The notes: a model not told the origin generated them from the letters alone. A stretch of DNA of 42,566 bases from Paenibacillus sp. Soil787 (GCF_001429545.1 NZ_LMSP01000028.1:443-43008), one strand, 5' to 3'; counted from the first letter of the stretch, positions 23,269 to 32,080 are shown. Numbers and translations: made by a program.

Positions 23269-23463
23269 TCAGGATTTACCATTAGCTTTGCAATTCGAGA
23301 TCCCTAAAACAGCATTCATTGGACAATAACGAGTGGTTCCCGTAACAATAGGCGCTATCCCAATTAAGCCCCACCATTTTTTATAATATACCCCTGCAAG
23401 AACAATAGCCGATCCAATTGTAATTCTTATAACTTGCTCCGTTTTCCCAACGTTACACTGCAT
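23269..23463 (-). CDS. DUF2892 (YgaP-like) membrane protein
   Basis: A 64-residue protein from an ATG after GGGAGG. The opening CNVGKTEQVIRITIGSAIVL and the later GTTRYCPMNAVLGI fit DUF2892, the membrane domain found alone or fused to rhodaneses such as YgaP. Two helices and conserved cysteines are seen. It is divergent from the sulfur operon and likely takes part in the same persulfide or thiosulfate handling. Confidence 0.88.
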   Translation of the reverse strand: MQCNVGKTEQVIRITIGSAIVLAGVYYKKWWGLIGIAPIVTGTTRYCPMNAVLGISNCKANGKS

Positions 23464-23578
23464 GATATAACCTCCCTAAGCAAGTAGTATTGTTAATGAT
23501 GTTACATTTGCAGCACACATTGAATATGTTGCCCTTTCTAAGTCAAACAATGAGTCCATTGAGTTTGTAATTTCAGGG

Positions 23579-23629
23579 TTGACGTAAATGAAAAATTTTA
23601 TTATATTATTAATATACCCATACGGGTAT
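23579..23629 (+). promoter_or_regulatory. Promoter P1 with CstR operator O1
   Basis: TTGACG and TATATT are spaced by 17 bp. ATACCCATACGGGTAT lies at 23614-23629 just after the -10, where a CstR tetramer would block initiation. Persulfides would release it. Confidence 0.8.
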
Positions 23630-23714
23630 TGGTATATAAGGGATTGTAAAGGTGGTGTAACAAGGAAATCTACTAAATAGGTATGAGGAAGGAGAATTTT
23701 TTTTGCAAATTTAT

Positions 23715-23730
23715 ATACCCCTACGGGTAT
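23715..23730. promoter_or_regulatory. CstR operator O2
   Basis: ATACCC-CTAC-GGGTAT, extended on both sides by TAT/ATA to a longer palindrome. It lies about 48 bp before the exporter start and 101 bp after O1. A GAAGGAG followed by a 13-codon TTG frame overlaps it. Confidence 0.8.
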
Positions 23731-23777
23731 ATAAAGAGCCTTAACATGTTCTAATGAAAAAGGAAAGGCAGTGCCTT

Positions 23778-24557
23778 ATGGATTTAGCATGGATCGTAAC
23801 TATTTTCACAATTGGATTATTAGGCTCGTTTATTTCGGGAATGGTGGGAATCGGCGGTTCCATTATTAACTATCCGATGTTGTTATTTATACCGGTAGCA
23901 TTAGGATTTGCGACGTTTACCCCGCAGGAAGTATCTGCAATCAGTGCAATTCAGGTGTTCTTCGCGAGTTTAATGGGGATGCTGGTGTTTCGAAAAGGGG
24001 GGCTTCTAAATAAATCCTTGGTGCTTTACATGGGTGTCTCAATTATAATTGGCAGCTTTTTGGGTAGTTTTGTATCCAACACATTACCAAGTTCACTAAT
24101 CAATCTCGTATATGCTATTTTGGCGCTGATTGCTGCCATTATGATGCTTTTACCAAAGAGAGGAAAAGATATCAAAGATGTAAGTAATATTACATTTAAT
24201 AAGCCTCTAGCGGTTATTTTAGCTTTAATCATCGGGATGGTATCAGGGATCGTAGGCGCGGCGGGTGCTTTTATAACGGTGCCGGTGATGCTGGTCGTTC
24301 TTAAGATTCCAACTAGGGTTGCTATCGCATCATCCTTAGCCATAACTTTTATATCTTCCATTGGCTCTACCACAGGAAAGCTACTGGGGGGACATATGCT
24401 TCTAGTTCCATCCACTGTGCTTGTTGTTGCAAGTACGATTGCATCACCTATTGGAGCTAAGCTAAGTAAAAAAATCAACACTAAGATGCTTCAGTGGATT
24501 TTGGGTGCTTTAATATCGGCGACTGTCATAAAAATTTGGTTCTCTATTTTTCTTTAG
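23778..24557 (+). CDS. yrkJ: TauE/SafE family sulfite or thiosulfate exporter (YrkJ-like)
   Basis: A 259-residue protein with about eight membrane helices in two related halves: GLLGSFISGMVGIGGSIINY in the first and GMVSGIVGAAGAFITVPVML in the second, the glycine-rich signature of the family. It is expected to export sulfite or another sulfur anion made by the persulfide dioxygenase next door. I chose the ATG about ten bases after GGAAAGG; an ATG eight codons earlier has no ribosome site. Two CstR operators precede it. Confidence 0.88.
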   Translation: MDLAWIVTIFTIGLLGSFISGMVGIGGSIINYPMLLFIPVALGFATFTPQEVSAISAIQVFFASLMGMLVFRKGGLLNKSLVLYMGVSIIIGSFLGSFVSNTLPSSLINLVYAILALIAAIMMLLPKRGKDIKDVSNITFNKPLAVILALIIGMVSGIVGAAGAFITVPVMLVVLKIPTRVAIASSLAITFISSIGSTTGKLLGGHMLLVPSTVLVVASTIASPIGAKLSKKINTKMLQWILGALISATVIKIWFSIFL

Positions 24558-24593
24558 AGTAATCTGACCTATTACCTTTGGAGGGGACTATAC

Positions 24594-25748
24594 ATGGATG
24601 AAAAACAAATACAAGGAATGAATGCCGCTAGTTTAGCGAGAAAGGTTTTGAACCACATACCCATTTTTATTTTAGATGTTCGGAATGAAAGTGACTTCAA
24701 CGATTGGAAGATCGAAGGCGAGAAAGTTACTATCATCAACGCGCCATATTTTGAGCTTCTGGATGGCGTAGATGAGATCCTTGATCAAATCCCGGATGAC
24801 CAAGAGGTTTTGGTGGTTTGTGCGAAGGAGGGTTCATCGAAGTTTGTAGCTGAACAGCTGGTCGAAAACGGAAAACAACATATTTCTTATTTGATTGGCG
24901 GTATGAAGTCCTGGAGTGAGCATCTTGAGCCTGTGAAAATTGCCGACTTGCAAGATGGAGGTACCCTGTATCAATTTGTACGGTTAGGCAAAGGATGTCT
25001 GTCTTACATGGTGATTTCAAACGGTGAAGCCGCCGTTATTGATGCTGTTCGGACTACCGCGGTGTTTGAGGAGTTTGCCAAAGAAAATCATGCCGTCATC
25101 CAACATACTCTGGATACTCACCTCCATGCCGATCATATTTCAGGCGGCCGGCAATTAGCTGAGAAAACAGGAGGATCTTACTGGCTACCGCCAAAGGATG
25201 CGACAGAGGTTGTGTTCGATTATGAAAAACTGGAAGAAAACAACCATCTTGTCGTTGGGCGAACAGAAATCAACATCCAGCCCATTTATTCTCCTGGTCA
25301 TACGATTGGAAGCACATCGCTCCTTATTGATAATCAATATTTGCTATCCGGAGATATTTTATTCGTGAAGTCGATTGGCCGCCCTGACCTGGCTGGGAAA
25401 GCTGAAGATTGGGTCACTGACCTCAGAACGACATTGTATGAGCGGTATAAGCAGCTATCCGACGATCTAATCGTGCTTCCTGCCCACTTTGGTACAGTTG
25501 CGGAATTAGGTAACAGAGGGCAAGTAACTGCACGTCTTGGCGATTTGTATAAAGACAATCCTGGTCTAAACATACACGACGAATCCGAATTCAGACGCAC
25601 CGTTTCTGAGAATCTGCCGCCACAACCGAATGCCTATCAGGAAATACGCCTAACTAACATGGGGAGAATAAGTCCGACAATGGAAGAACAGCGAGAAATG
25701 GAGATTGGACCAAACCGTTGTGCCGTTCATGATGACAAAACAAAATGA
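24594..25748 (+). CDS. yrkH: Rhodanese-MBL persulfide dioxygenase (CstB/YrkH-like)
   Basis: A 384-residue fusion. Residues about 10-115 are a rhodanese domain with Cys76 in VVCAKEGSS. Residues about 125-350 are an MBL persulfide-dioxygenase-like domain with THLHADHISGG (His176, His178, Asp180, His181), SPGHTIGST and LLSGDILFV. CstB of Staphylococcus has the same activities in a different order. It should oxidise protein or low-molecular-weight persulfides to sulfite or thiosulfate using a mononuclear iron. It follows the exporter by 36 bp in the same operon. Confidence 0.9.
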   Translation: MDEKQIQGMNAASLARKVLNHIPIFILDVRNESDFNDWKIEGEKVTIINAPYFELLDGVDEILDQIPDDQEVLVVCAKEGSSKFVAEQLVENGKQHISYLIGGMKSWSEHLEPVKIADLQDGGTLYQFVRLGKGCLSYMVISNGEAAVIDAVRTTAVFEEFAKENHAVIQHTLDTHLHADHISGGRQLAEKTGGSYWLPPKDATEVVFDYEKLEENNHLVVGRTEINIQPIYSPGHTIGSTSLLIDNQYLLSGDILFVKSIGRPDLAGKAEDWVTDLRTTLYERYKQLSDDLIVLPAHFGTVAELGNRGQVTARLGDLYKDNPGLNIHDESEFRRTVSENLPPQPNAYQEIRLTNMGRISPTMEEQREMEIGPNRCAVHDDKTK

Positions 25749-25774
25749 ATATATGGAGGAAACTAAGTGTAGGC

Positions 25775-25840
25775 TATCACGCTGGTAATATGTCTGGTGG
25801 CATGTCCCAATGGTCTGGCGAAATGAAGTACGGGAAATAA
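25775..25840 (+). pseudogene. 3' fragment of a rhodanese gene
   Basis: Twenty-one codons read YHAGNMSGGMSQWSGEMKYG-K and then stop. This is the typical C-terminal strand and helix of a rhodanese (NM-GGM-W). GGAGGA just before 25770 looks like its old ribosome site, so almost all of the gene between start and end has been deleted. Confidence 0.6.
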
Positions 25841-25876
25841 ATCAATTCAAATTATAATAATGGAGGTCCATAGCCT

Positions 25877-26449
25877 ATGACTGCATTGCACGTAGATCGT
25901 ACGCTGGAGTGTGAAGGACTTGCTTGTCCGCTTCCAGTGGTTCGTACCAAAAAGGCGATAGATGATATGAATCCTGGCGAAGTATTAGAAGTTCGTGCGA
26001 CTGATAAAGGCTCGGTGGCAGACTTAAAGGGCTGGGCAAGTCGTACAGGACATCAATACGTAGGGTTAAAAGAGGAAAATGGTATATATCGGCATTTCAT
26101 TCGCAAAGCTGAAGCATCTAGAACAAAAGCGGAGATGAAATTTCCTCATACCGCAACGAATGCCGAGATACAAGCTAGAGTAGATGCTGGAGAGAAACTT
26201 AATATCCTTGATGTTAGGGAGCCAGCCGAATATGCTTTCGGACGTATTCCGGGGGCAATATCGCTTCCTTTAGGCGAACTCGAAGTGAAGATGACCCAGC
26301 TTGATCCAAACAATGAATATTATGTTGTATGTCGTACCGGGAACCGAAGTGATATGGCATGCCAAATGCTAACGGAACAAGGGTTTAAACGTATTAAGAA
26401 TGTAACGCCAGGTATGTTGCAGTGGGTTCATGACGTTGAAAAAGACTAA
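25877..26449 (+). CDS. yrkF: TusA-rhodanese fusion sulfurtransferase (YrkF-like)
   Basis: A 190-residue fusion. The TusA domain (1-75) has the CPLP motif with Cys17. The rhodanese domain (about 95-185) has NILDVREPAEYAFGRIPGA and Cys152 in VVCRTGNRSD. Sulfur can pass as persulfide between the two cysteines and on to the neighbouring TusA and DsrE proteins. Fusion of these two domains is characteristic of yrkF and of similar genes in cst-type operons. Confidence 0.92.
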   Translation: MTALHVDRTLECEGLACPLPVVRTKKAIDDMNPGEVLEVRATDKGSVADLKGWASRTGHQYVGLKEENGIYRHFIRKAEASRTKAEMKFPHTATNAEIQARVDAGEKLNILDVREPAEYAFGRIPGAISLPLGELEVKMTQLDPNNEYYVVCRTGNRSDMACQMLTEQGFKRIKNVTPGMLQWVHDVEKD

Positions 26450-26481
26450 CTGAATTTTCAAATCAAAAGGAGGAATTTATC

Positions 26482-26709
26482 ATGGTAGATTTGATTGTTG
26501 ACGCTAAGGGATTGGCATGTCCACTGCCAATTGTCAAAGCAAAAAAGGGGATCGATTCTTTGGAGTCAGGACAGATCATGGAATTGCAAACTACGGACAA
26601 AGGGTCGATGAAAGATTTCCAGGCTTGGGTCAATCAAACGAAACACGAACTCATTGATGCAAAAGAAGAAGATGGGATCTTCACATTTACTGTAAAAAAA
26701 GGATCATGA
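26482..26709 (+). CDS. yrkI: TusA family sulfur carrier (YrkI-like)
   Basis: A 75-residue single-domain protein with GLACPLPIVKAKKGIDSL; Cys13 carries the persulfide. It resembles the N-terminal domain of the preceding gene, so the two may have arisen by duplication. It is 32 bp downstream with its own AGGAGG. Confidence 0.92.
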   Translation: MVDLIVDAKGLACPLPIVKAKKGIDSLESGQIMELQTTDKGSMKDFQAWVNQTKHELIDAKEEDGIFTFTVKKGS

Positions 26710-26771
26710 CCTTATCTAACTGATAAGTGAGTTATCTAAAAATTTGGTGTCTAATTTTTTTGACCATTTTA

Positions 26772-26795
26772 TATACCTATACGCGTACAAGTATA
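26772..26795. promoter_or_regulatory. Degenerate CstR operator O3
   Basis: ATACCTATACGCGTAC and then AAGTAT keep the left arm and spacing of the other operators but not the full right arm. It lies just before the DsrE gene, so it may be a weak internal site or an eroded one. Confidence 0.4.
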
Positions 26796-26815
26796 TTACA
26801 AAAGGATGTGGGAGC

Positions 26816-27298
26816 ATGGAAGATAACAAAGAGAAAACAACAATTGTACTTTTTAGTGGAGAGCTAGATAAAGCTATTGCCGCATTTATTATCGCAAATG
26901 GAGCTGCCGCCTATGATCACGAAGTCACGATTTTCTTTACCTTTTGGGGGCTGAACGTACTTCGAAAGGATCAAAAAATTGGGGTGAAAAAGGGATTCCT
27001 GGAGAAAATGTTTGGAAAAATGATGCCTCGCGGAGCTGAAAAGCTTGGAATTTCCAAAATGAATTTCGGCGGCGTGGGTCCAAAAATGATTAAGCATGTA
27101 ATGAAAAAGCATAATGCTTTGTCTCTGCCGGAATTAATTGAATTAGCTCAAGAACAAGGCGTTAAACTGGTTGCTTGTACAATGACAATGGACTTGCTCG
27201 GTTTGCAGCAGGAAGAGCTGCTAGATGGCATTGAATATGCAGGGGTTGCCGCGTATTTAGGAGATGCTGCGGATGCTAGAGTAAATTTGTTTATCTAA
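26816..27298 (+). CDS. yrkE: DsrE/DsrF-like sulfur carrier (YrkE-like)
   Basis: A 160-residue protein from ATG after GTGGGAG. It has the DsrE fold: VLFSGELDKAIAAFIIANGA, TFWGLNVLRKD and Cys121 in LVACTMTMDLLG, the conserved sulfur-carrying cysteine. A longer frame starts in the operator region and is rejected. It probably accepts sulfur from TusA-type partners in the same operon. Confidence 0.9.
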   Translation: MEDNKEKTTIVLFSGELDKAIAAFIIANGAAAYDHEVTIFFTFWGLNVLRKDQKIGVKKGFLEKMFGKMMPRGAEKLGISKMNFGGVGPKMIKHVMKKHNALSLPELIELAQEQGVKLVACTMTMDLLGLQQEELLDGIEYAGVAAYLGDAADARVNLFI

Positions 27299-27321
27299 CC
27301 TTTTCTTCCCCTTCCTTTATA

Positions 27322-27366
27322 TTGTTTTCGTGAGTCATTTCAGCGATAATATACCTATACGGGTAT
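27322..27366 (+). promoter_or_regulatory. cstR promoter with CstR operator O4
   Basis: TTGTTT and GATAAT are spaced by 17 bp. ATACCTATACGGGTAT (27351-27366) follows the -10 at once and precedes the cstR start, which gives negative autoregulation. Confidence 0.8.
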
Positions 27367-27386
27367 CAATGAAAGGAAGTCAGAAT

Positions 27387-27647
27387 ATGAAATACGATGA
27401 TGATGTGAAAAAGAGATTAAGGCGTGTTGAAGGACAAATTCGGGGTATTTTAAAGATGATGGAGGAAGAACAGGAATGCAAGGATGTTGTTAGCCAAATT
27501 TCAGCAGTCAGGAGCGCTGCGGATAAAGCGATTGCCTACATTGTTGCGGTCAATTTGGAGAAGTGTATCCTTGAGGAGCAGGAAGCTGGGAGAGATTCGA
27601 GCAAAATGGTTAAACAGGCTGTTGAGTTGCTAGTGAAAAGCCGCTAA
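27387..27647 (+). CDS. cstR: CsoR-family persulfide sensor CstR
   Basis: An 86-residue protein from ATG after GAAAGGA. The family signature RLRRVEGQIRGILKMMEE and the two cysteines Cys31 and Cys60 are present. The copper-binding His of true CsoR is replaced (Asn56 in AVNLEKC), which assigns it to the CstR branch. In that branch, persulfides crosslink the two cysteines and release the repressor from DNA. It should control the surrounding sulfur genes and itself through the ATACCC-N4-GGGTAT sites. Confidence 0.93.
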   Translation: MKYDDDVKKRLRRVEGQIRGILKMMEEEQECKDVVSQISAVRSAADKAIAYIVAVNLEKCILEEQEAGRDSSKMVKQAVELLVKSR

Positions 27648-27670
27648 GAGGATCAGGAAAGAGGTAGGGT

Positions 27671-28057
27671 ATGGATTATACATCCATTTTTAATATAATA
27701 GCGTTAGCGTTTTTAGTCTGGTTTATTTATTCCAGGTTTGCAAGCGTAAAAGGTCTAAACAATCTATCGCCGGATCAATTTCAGGATGAATTGAAGGGAA
27801 ACCGTAATTATGTTCTGATTGATGTACGTGAACCCGGAGAAGTCAAGCAGGGCTACATCCCAGGTGCGATCAATATACCATTATCCCAAATGAAACAAAG
27901 AGTTGGAGAAATTCAAAAAAATGATCATGTATATCTATATTGTCGGAGTGGAATGAGGAGCAAACAAGCAGCAAGAATTCTAAAAAAGAATGGTTTTAAC
28001 GAATTATCTCATTTACAGGGCGGAATTATGTCCTGGAAAGGGAAGTTAACCAAATAA
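27671..28057 (+). CDS. Membrane-anchored rhodanese
   Basis: A 128-residue protein. An N-terminal helix (about 6-22) anchors it, and the rhodanese domain has VLIDVREPGEVKQGYIPGAI and the active Cys in YLYCRSGMRSKQAA. It is likely a sulfurtransferase at the membrane or outer face, and it follows cstR by 23 bp, so it belongs to the same regulon. It is similar in build to YqhL-type proteins. Confidence 0.9.
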   Translation: MDYTSIFNIIALAFLVWFIYSRFASVKGLNNLSPDQFQDELKGNRNYVLIDVREPGEVKQGYIPGAINIPLSQMKQRVGEIQKNDHVYLYCRSGMRSKQAARILKKNGFNELSHLQGGIMSWKGKLTK

Positions 28058-28059
28058 AC

Positions 28060-28095
28060 AAAAAATCATTAGCCCTCATGGGTTAATGATTTTTT
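28060..28095. terminator. Bidirectional terminator
   Basis: AAAAATCATTA-GCCC pairs with GGGTTAATGATTTTTT. It serves the sulfur operon on one side and the lgt-like gene on the other. Confidence 0.9.
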
Positions 28096-28871
28096 GAGCG
28101 CTTTTTACCATTGTAGTGAAGATATATGCCAGCAACGATACATAATACAATGACACCTACTGCAGTCCATTGTGCAGTTGTCCATTGAAATAAATATTTT
28201 GGAGTATCTCCTCTAAGCATTTCCAGCATAAATCGACCGGCATTATAGACTGCGTTTGTGATTAAAAATAAGTATCCTCGTTTCATTTTTCGCTGAAGAA
28301 GAATCATGACAAGGGCAAAAATAATAATGTCCATTTGTCCTTCCCATACTTCCGCAGGGTAAAGAGGCTTATCCCCGTAAGTATCTCTTGCAATAGTGCC
28401 TTCAGGATAAAGAATCCCCCAGTTTCCACCCGTAGGGTCTCCGAAGGCATCGCCATTCATCAGATTTGCATCTCGTCCAATACTTTGCCCTAATATTAAT
28501 CCGGGAGCACACAAGTCAGCTAATTCCCAAAAAGATAATTTATGTTTACGAACATACCAAATCCCTACCAACACGGCTCCGACAATTCCCCCTTGAATCG
28601 AAAGGCCGCCATGCCAAATAGCAATAATCTCTCCAGGATGCTGGGAATAATAACCCCAATCAAACAAGAAAACTTGCCAAAATCTTGAACCAACAATGGC
28701 ACCGATCATCATAGGGACTAATAAATTTGAAAGATGATTTGCGAGCTCATGCTTCTTTTGCAATTTAGCCAAAGTAAGAGTTACCCCATAGCCCAATATT
28801 ATGGCAAGAACAAACAAGATACTGTACGAACGAATCGGAAATGAACCTATGAAACCTAAATATTGAAGCAC
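28083..28871 (-). CDS. lgt: Prolipoprotein diacylglyceryl transferase
   Basis: A 262-residue, seven-helix protein. It contains IWHGGLSIQGGIVGA and GRDANLMNGDAFGDPTGG, the Lgt signature (usual form GRxGNFxNGE), with changes at several positions, and a late FMLEMLRGDTPKYL with the essential arginine. It should attach diacylglycerol to lipoprotein cysteines. The variation suggests a second, accessory Lgt rather than the housekeeping copy. GTG start after AAAGGAG. It has no CstR site before it. Confidence 0.88.
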   Translation of the reverse strand: MLQYLGFIGSFPIRSYSILFVLAIILGYGVTLTLAKLQKKHELANHLSNLLVPMMIGAIVGSRFWQVFLFDWGYYSQHPGEIIAIWHGGLSIQGGIVGAVLVGIWYVRKHKLSFWELADLCAPGLILGQSIGRDANLMNGDAFGDPTGGNWGILYPEGTIARDTYGDKPLYPAEVWEGQMDIIIFALVMILLQRKMKRGYLFLITNAVYNAGRFMLEMLRGDTPKYLFQWTTAQWTAVGVIVLCIVAGIYLHYNGKKRSKNH

Positions 28872-29043
28872 TTTGATAGCTCCTTTGCTTTTACGGTATT
28901 CAATAATTATAACACTATTTATAACCTTGTCCTAAAGTATAGGTATTTCTAATTTCTATTTAACCTTACTTATTTTTGAACGAAATGGTGGTGGGTGAAT
29001 ATTCTAATGTGTAGATTACGCCATAAAGGAGAAGTGTTAAAAC

Positions 29044-29520
29044 ATGTATTACACCTTACAAGCGCCCACTTACGTCCCATATCAAGGTTACCTGGGGCAT
29101 TTCGCACGTAGTGAAGATATGGTGCTGAGTTTAATTCTTCAATCCATTGCTGGAGAAAGAAATGATGAGCTCTTCTATCAAGAGTTGATAAGGCTTGCCC
29201 CTACGGAGAAAGAAAAGGAAGTTATTACAGGCATTAGAGATGACGAGAGGAAACATAGACAAATGTTTCGAAATATTTATACACAACTTACGGGTATGGA
29301 ACCTACCGGAATAGAAGCGACGGAGCCGATTGAACATGTTAGCGATTACTTAAGCGGTATTGAGAATGCATTATTCGGTGAATTAAAGGCGTTTGAAAAG
29401 TATCGTACCCTATATTTGAACATTCGACCAGAATACCGCAATATGATCTTTGAAATCATGACCGATGAGATTAAGCATGCTAGTTACTATAACTGGCTAT
29501 ACGCGAAAAACAATAGATAA
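29044..29520 (+). CDS. Ferritin-like (rubrerythrin-fold) protein
   Basis: A 158-residue protein. Ligand motifs are seen as E in SIAGERNDELFYQEL, DDERKHRQMF, a middle helix with GELKAFEKYRTLYL and TDEIKHASYYNWLY, giving the ExxH pairs of a di-iron site. Proteins of this type in Bacilli and Paenibacilli have no assigned role; oxygen, peroxide or metal handling is likely. AAAGGAG precedes the ATG, and a terminator follows. Confidence 0.85.
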   Translation: MYYTLQAPTYVPYQGYLGHFARSEDMVLSLILQSIAGERNDELFYQELIRLAPTEKEKEVITGIRDDERKHRQMFRNIYTQLTGMEPTGIEATEPIEHVSDYLSGIENALFGELKAFEKYRTLYLNIRPEYRNMIFEIMTDEIKHASYYNWLYAKNNR

Positions 29521-29555
29521 AGATAGTGGTCTTCGATTCCTCTCATAGCAATATA

Positions 29556-29597
29556 AATACCCCAGGAGCTTTAATAATGGCGCACTGGGGTATTTTA
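29556..29597 (+). terminator. Terminator of the ferritin-like gene
   Basis: AATACCCCAG pairs with CTGGGGTATT, followed by TTATG. Confidence 0.8.
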
Positions 29598-29647
29598 TGT
29601 GTCCTGCAATAAAGACTCGGTTTATCAACTTCTCTCGAGCTTTTGAA

Positions 29648-29680
29648 TAAAAAGGACCTCCCCTAATGGCGGAAGTCCTC
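29648..29680 (-). terminator. Terminator of topB
   Basis: On the minus strand, AGGACTTCC pairs with GGAGGTCCT around GCCATTAGG, followed by TTTTTAT. Confidence 0.75.
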
Positions 29681-29732
29681 ATGGATACGAATGAGCATCT
29701 TCAAGTTAGATACTCCATCGGTTGCATGCACG

Positions 29733-31880
29733 CTACTCGTCTTTCTTCTGCTGCAGCGCAGCCATCAATTTGTCAGCAAGCGAGCTGCCCAGCTGGGTTT
29801 GATCGGAAAACTTCTCGATCAACTGTTGGTTCGCTTTGGCAGAGGCGCGCCGGCCGCCGCCGGTGGATTCGTTGTCTATTTTCTCCACGACGTTGCAAGG
29901 ACGGCATTGAAAATACTTGCCGGATTTGCCGGTATGGATTTCCATTTTCTTGTGACACTGCGGGCAGCGGTGGTTGGTCAGTTGTCCGTCAGCTTCGCGT
30001 TTATAGGAGCATTCGCGGCTGGAACAAACGAGATAACGGCCTCGTTTCCCCTTTACCTCTTGAAGAAACTCCCCGCAATCCGGACATTTGCTCCCCGTTA
30101 AATTATGCGGTTTATACGCCGCCGAGCTTTTCTTGACCTCATCAACCAGCTCGGCTGCTTTTTTGCGAATGCCGCTTAGGAATTGCTCCATGCTTCCTTT
30201 GCCTTTGGAAATGCGTTCTAGCTCCAGCTCCCAGCGGGCTGTAAGCTCAGGAGAACGCAGCTCCTCTGAAGCGAGCTCTATGAGCTGAGTCCCTTTGCCG
30301 GTCGGAACGAGTAAGGAACCTTGACGTTCAATGGTGTCGGAAGAAACAAGTTTCTCGATTATGTCAGCGCGTGTAGCGGGCGTGCCGAGTCCCCATTTTT
30401 CCATTTGAGAAAGCAAGGAGGCCTCGTTGTACCTGGCAGGCGGTTTCGTCTGGCGGCTTGATTGACGGGCGTTACGGACGGTTACGGCGTCTTTTTCGGC
30501 AGCTTGGGGCAGCAACTGAGCCGAATCCTCATCAGACTCGGTTTCTTCCCGATCTGGATCGGTGAAATCAGTGGCTCCGTACACGTCTTTCCAACCGGCT
30601 TGTTTAACTACTTTACCGGATGCAAACAGCTTCTCTCCGGCTATTTCCACAGTCAGCTTGGTCTCATCATAGCGGCAGGGACCAGAGAATAAGGCTAGGA
30701 ATCTCCGCAAAATGAGATCATAGAGACGTCGTTCATCAGCGCTTAAGGTGGCGAGTGATATGGCTTCTCCAGTAGGAATAATTGCATGGTGGTCGCTGAC
30801 CTTGGAATCGTCTACAATGCGTTTCGTAATCGTTAACGGTTTGCGTATAAAAGGAGCTGCTAGCGCTGCATAGGGGCCAATTGCTGCGCCCTTGAGCCTG
30901 CCGAGCAGGGTCGGTACCATGTCCGAGGTCAAATAACGTGAATCGGTACGCGGATAGGTGACCAACTTGTACTGCTCATACAATCTTTGCAGCACATTCG
31001 AAGTCTGCTTGGCTGAGAAACCAAATTTACGGTTCGCATCGCGCTGCAATTCGGTTAGATCATAAGCAAGCGGATGCGGAATCTGCTTCTCAGTTTTTTG
31101 CACGTGCAGGATTTTGCCGTTCTGGCCCTGCAGCTTCGCTTTTAAGGCATCAGCGCGATCGCGGTCAAAAATGCGCGTATCACCTGTTTTGGGGTCCCGC
31201 CACACCGCGCGGAAAGAGCCCAGATCGGCCTCGATCAACCAATAGTCGACGGAACGGAAATCCCGGATTTCCGTTTCACGGTTGATCATCATAGCTAGCG
31301 TAGGCGTCTGCACACGCCCAGCAGACAAGGACGCGCCGAACTTGCTGGTCAGCGCGCGGGTGACATTCAGGCCGATCAGCCAATCGGCCTCGGAACGGCA
31401 GACGGCTGCTTGATACAGCCGGTTGTAGTCTGTACCCGGCTTCAGCTGCGCGAAGCCTTCGCGAATCGCCTGATCCGTCTGCGACGAGATCCAAAGCCGT
31501 TTGAACGGCTTCTTCCAGCGGATCAGCTCCATAATCCAGCGCGCGACGAGCTCGCCTTCGCGCCCCGCATCCGTCGCAATGACCAGCTCTGCAAGGTCAC
31601 CCCGGCGGCTGAGCTGTTCGATCGCCCGGTACTGCTGCGATGTTTCCTTCATCACCTTAAGCTTCATGCGCTCAGGGATGATGGGGAGGTCTTCCAGGTT
31701 CCAAGTTTTGTACTTGGGATCGTAATCATCGGGCTCGGCAAGGGTAACGAGATGGCCCAGTGCCCAAGTGACGACATATTTGGCACCTTCATAATGGTGT
31801 TTTTGCTTTTGGTTGCATCCAAGGACACGGGCAATTTCTTTGGCGACGCTTGGTTTTTCGGTGAGTACAAGAATTTTCAT
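29733..31880 (-). CDS. topB: DNA topoisomerase III
   Basis: A 715-residue type IA topoisomerase. The Toprim domain has LTEKPSVAKEIARVLG and TDAGREGELVARW. The catalytic Tyr309 lies in TYPRTDSRYL. The C-terminus carries two CxxC-type zinc fingers (CPDCGEFL..CSSRECSY and CPQCHKKM..CRPCNVVEK). Length and order match TopB of Bacillus. It relaxes and decatenates DNA at replication and recombination intermediates. GC content rises in the coding region around 31140-31640. Confidence 0.95.
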   Translation of the reverse strand: MKILVLTEKPSVAKEIARVLGCNQKQKHHYEGAKYVVTWALGHLVTLAEPDDYDPKYKTWNLEDLPIIPERMKLKVMKETSQQYRAIEQLSRRGDLAELVIATDAGREGELVARWIMELIRWKKPFKRLWISSQTDQAIREGFAQLKPGTDYNRLYQAAVCRSEADWLIGLNVTRALTSKFGASLSAGRVQTPTLAMMINRETEIRDFRSVDYWLIEADLGSFRAVWRDPKTGDTRIFDRDRADALKAKLQGQNGKILHVQKTEKQIPHPLAYDLTELQRDANRKFGFSAKQTSNVLQRLYEQYKLVTYPRTDSRYLTSDMVPTLLGRLKGAAIGPYAALAAPFIRKPLTITKRIVDDSKVSDHHAIIPTGEAISLATLSADERRLYDLILRRFLALFSGPCRYDETKLTVEIAGEKLFASGKVVKQAGWKDVYGATDFTDPDREETESDEDSAQLLPQAAEKDAVTVRNARQSSRQTKPPARYNEASLLSQMEKWGLGTPATRADIIEKLVSSDTIERQGSLLVPTGKGTQLIELASEELRSPELTARWELELERISKGKGSMEQFLSGIRKKAAELVDEVKKSSAAYKPHNLTGSKCPDCGEFLQEVKGKRGRYLVCSSRECSYKREADGQLTNHRCPQCHKKMEIHTGKSGKYFQCRPCNVVEKIDNESTGGGRRASAKANQQLIEKFSDQTQLGSSLADKLMAALQQKKDE

Positions 31881-32080
31881 AGGAAAAATGACCTCATTTC
31901 TGCTTACAAATTAGCATAAGCGAAAAAAGCACGCTTTTCAATGCGCAGCAGCTCGAAACTGAAGCTCAAATCTATTCGGATGAGAGCTTTTTTATGTTTA
32001 AAATAGGAGAAAATTGTCTGTTCTTGTCCTAATATAAGGTATAATGATGAAATAAGGGATGAAGAGGAGCAAACATCAGA

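Noticed and set aside
29666..30136. Forward frames opposite the end of topB
   Set aside because: Composition follows the reverse topB codons; there is no ribosome site.
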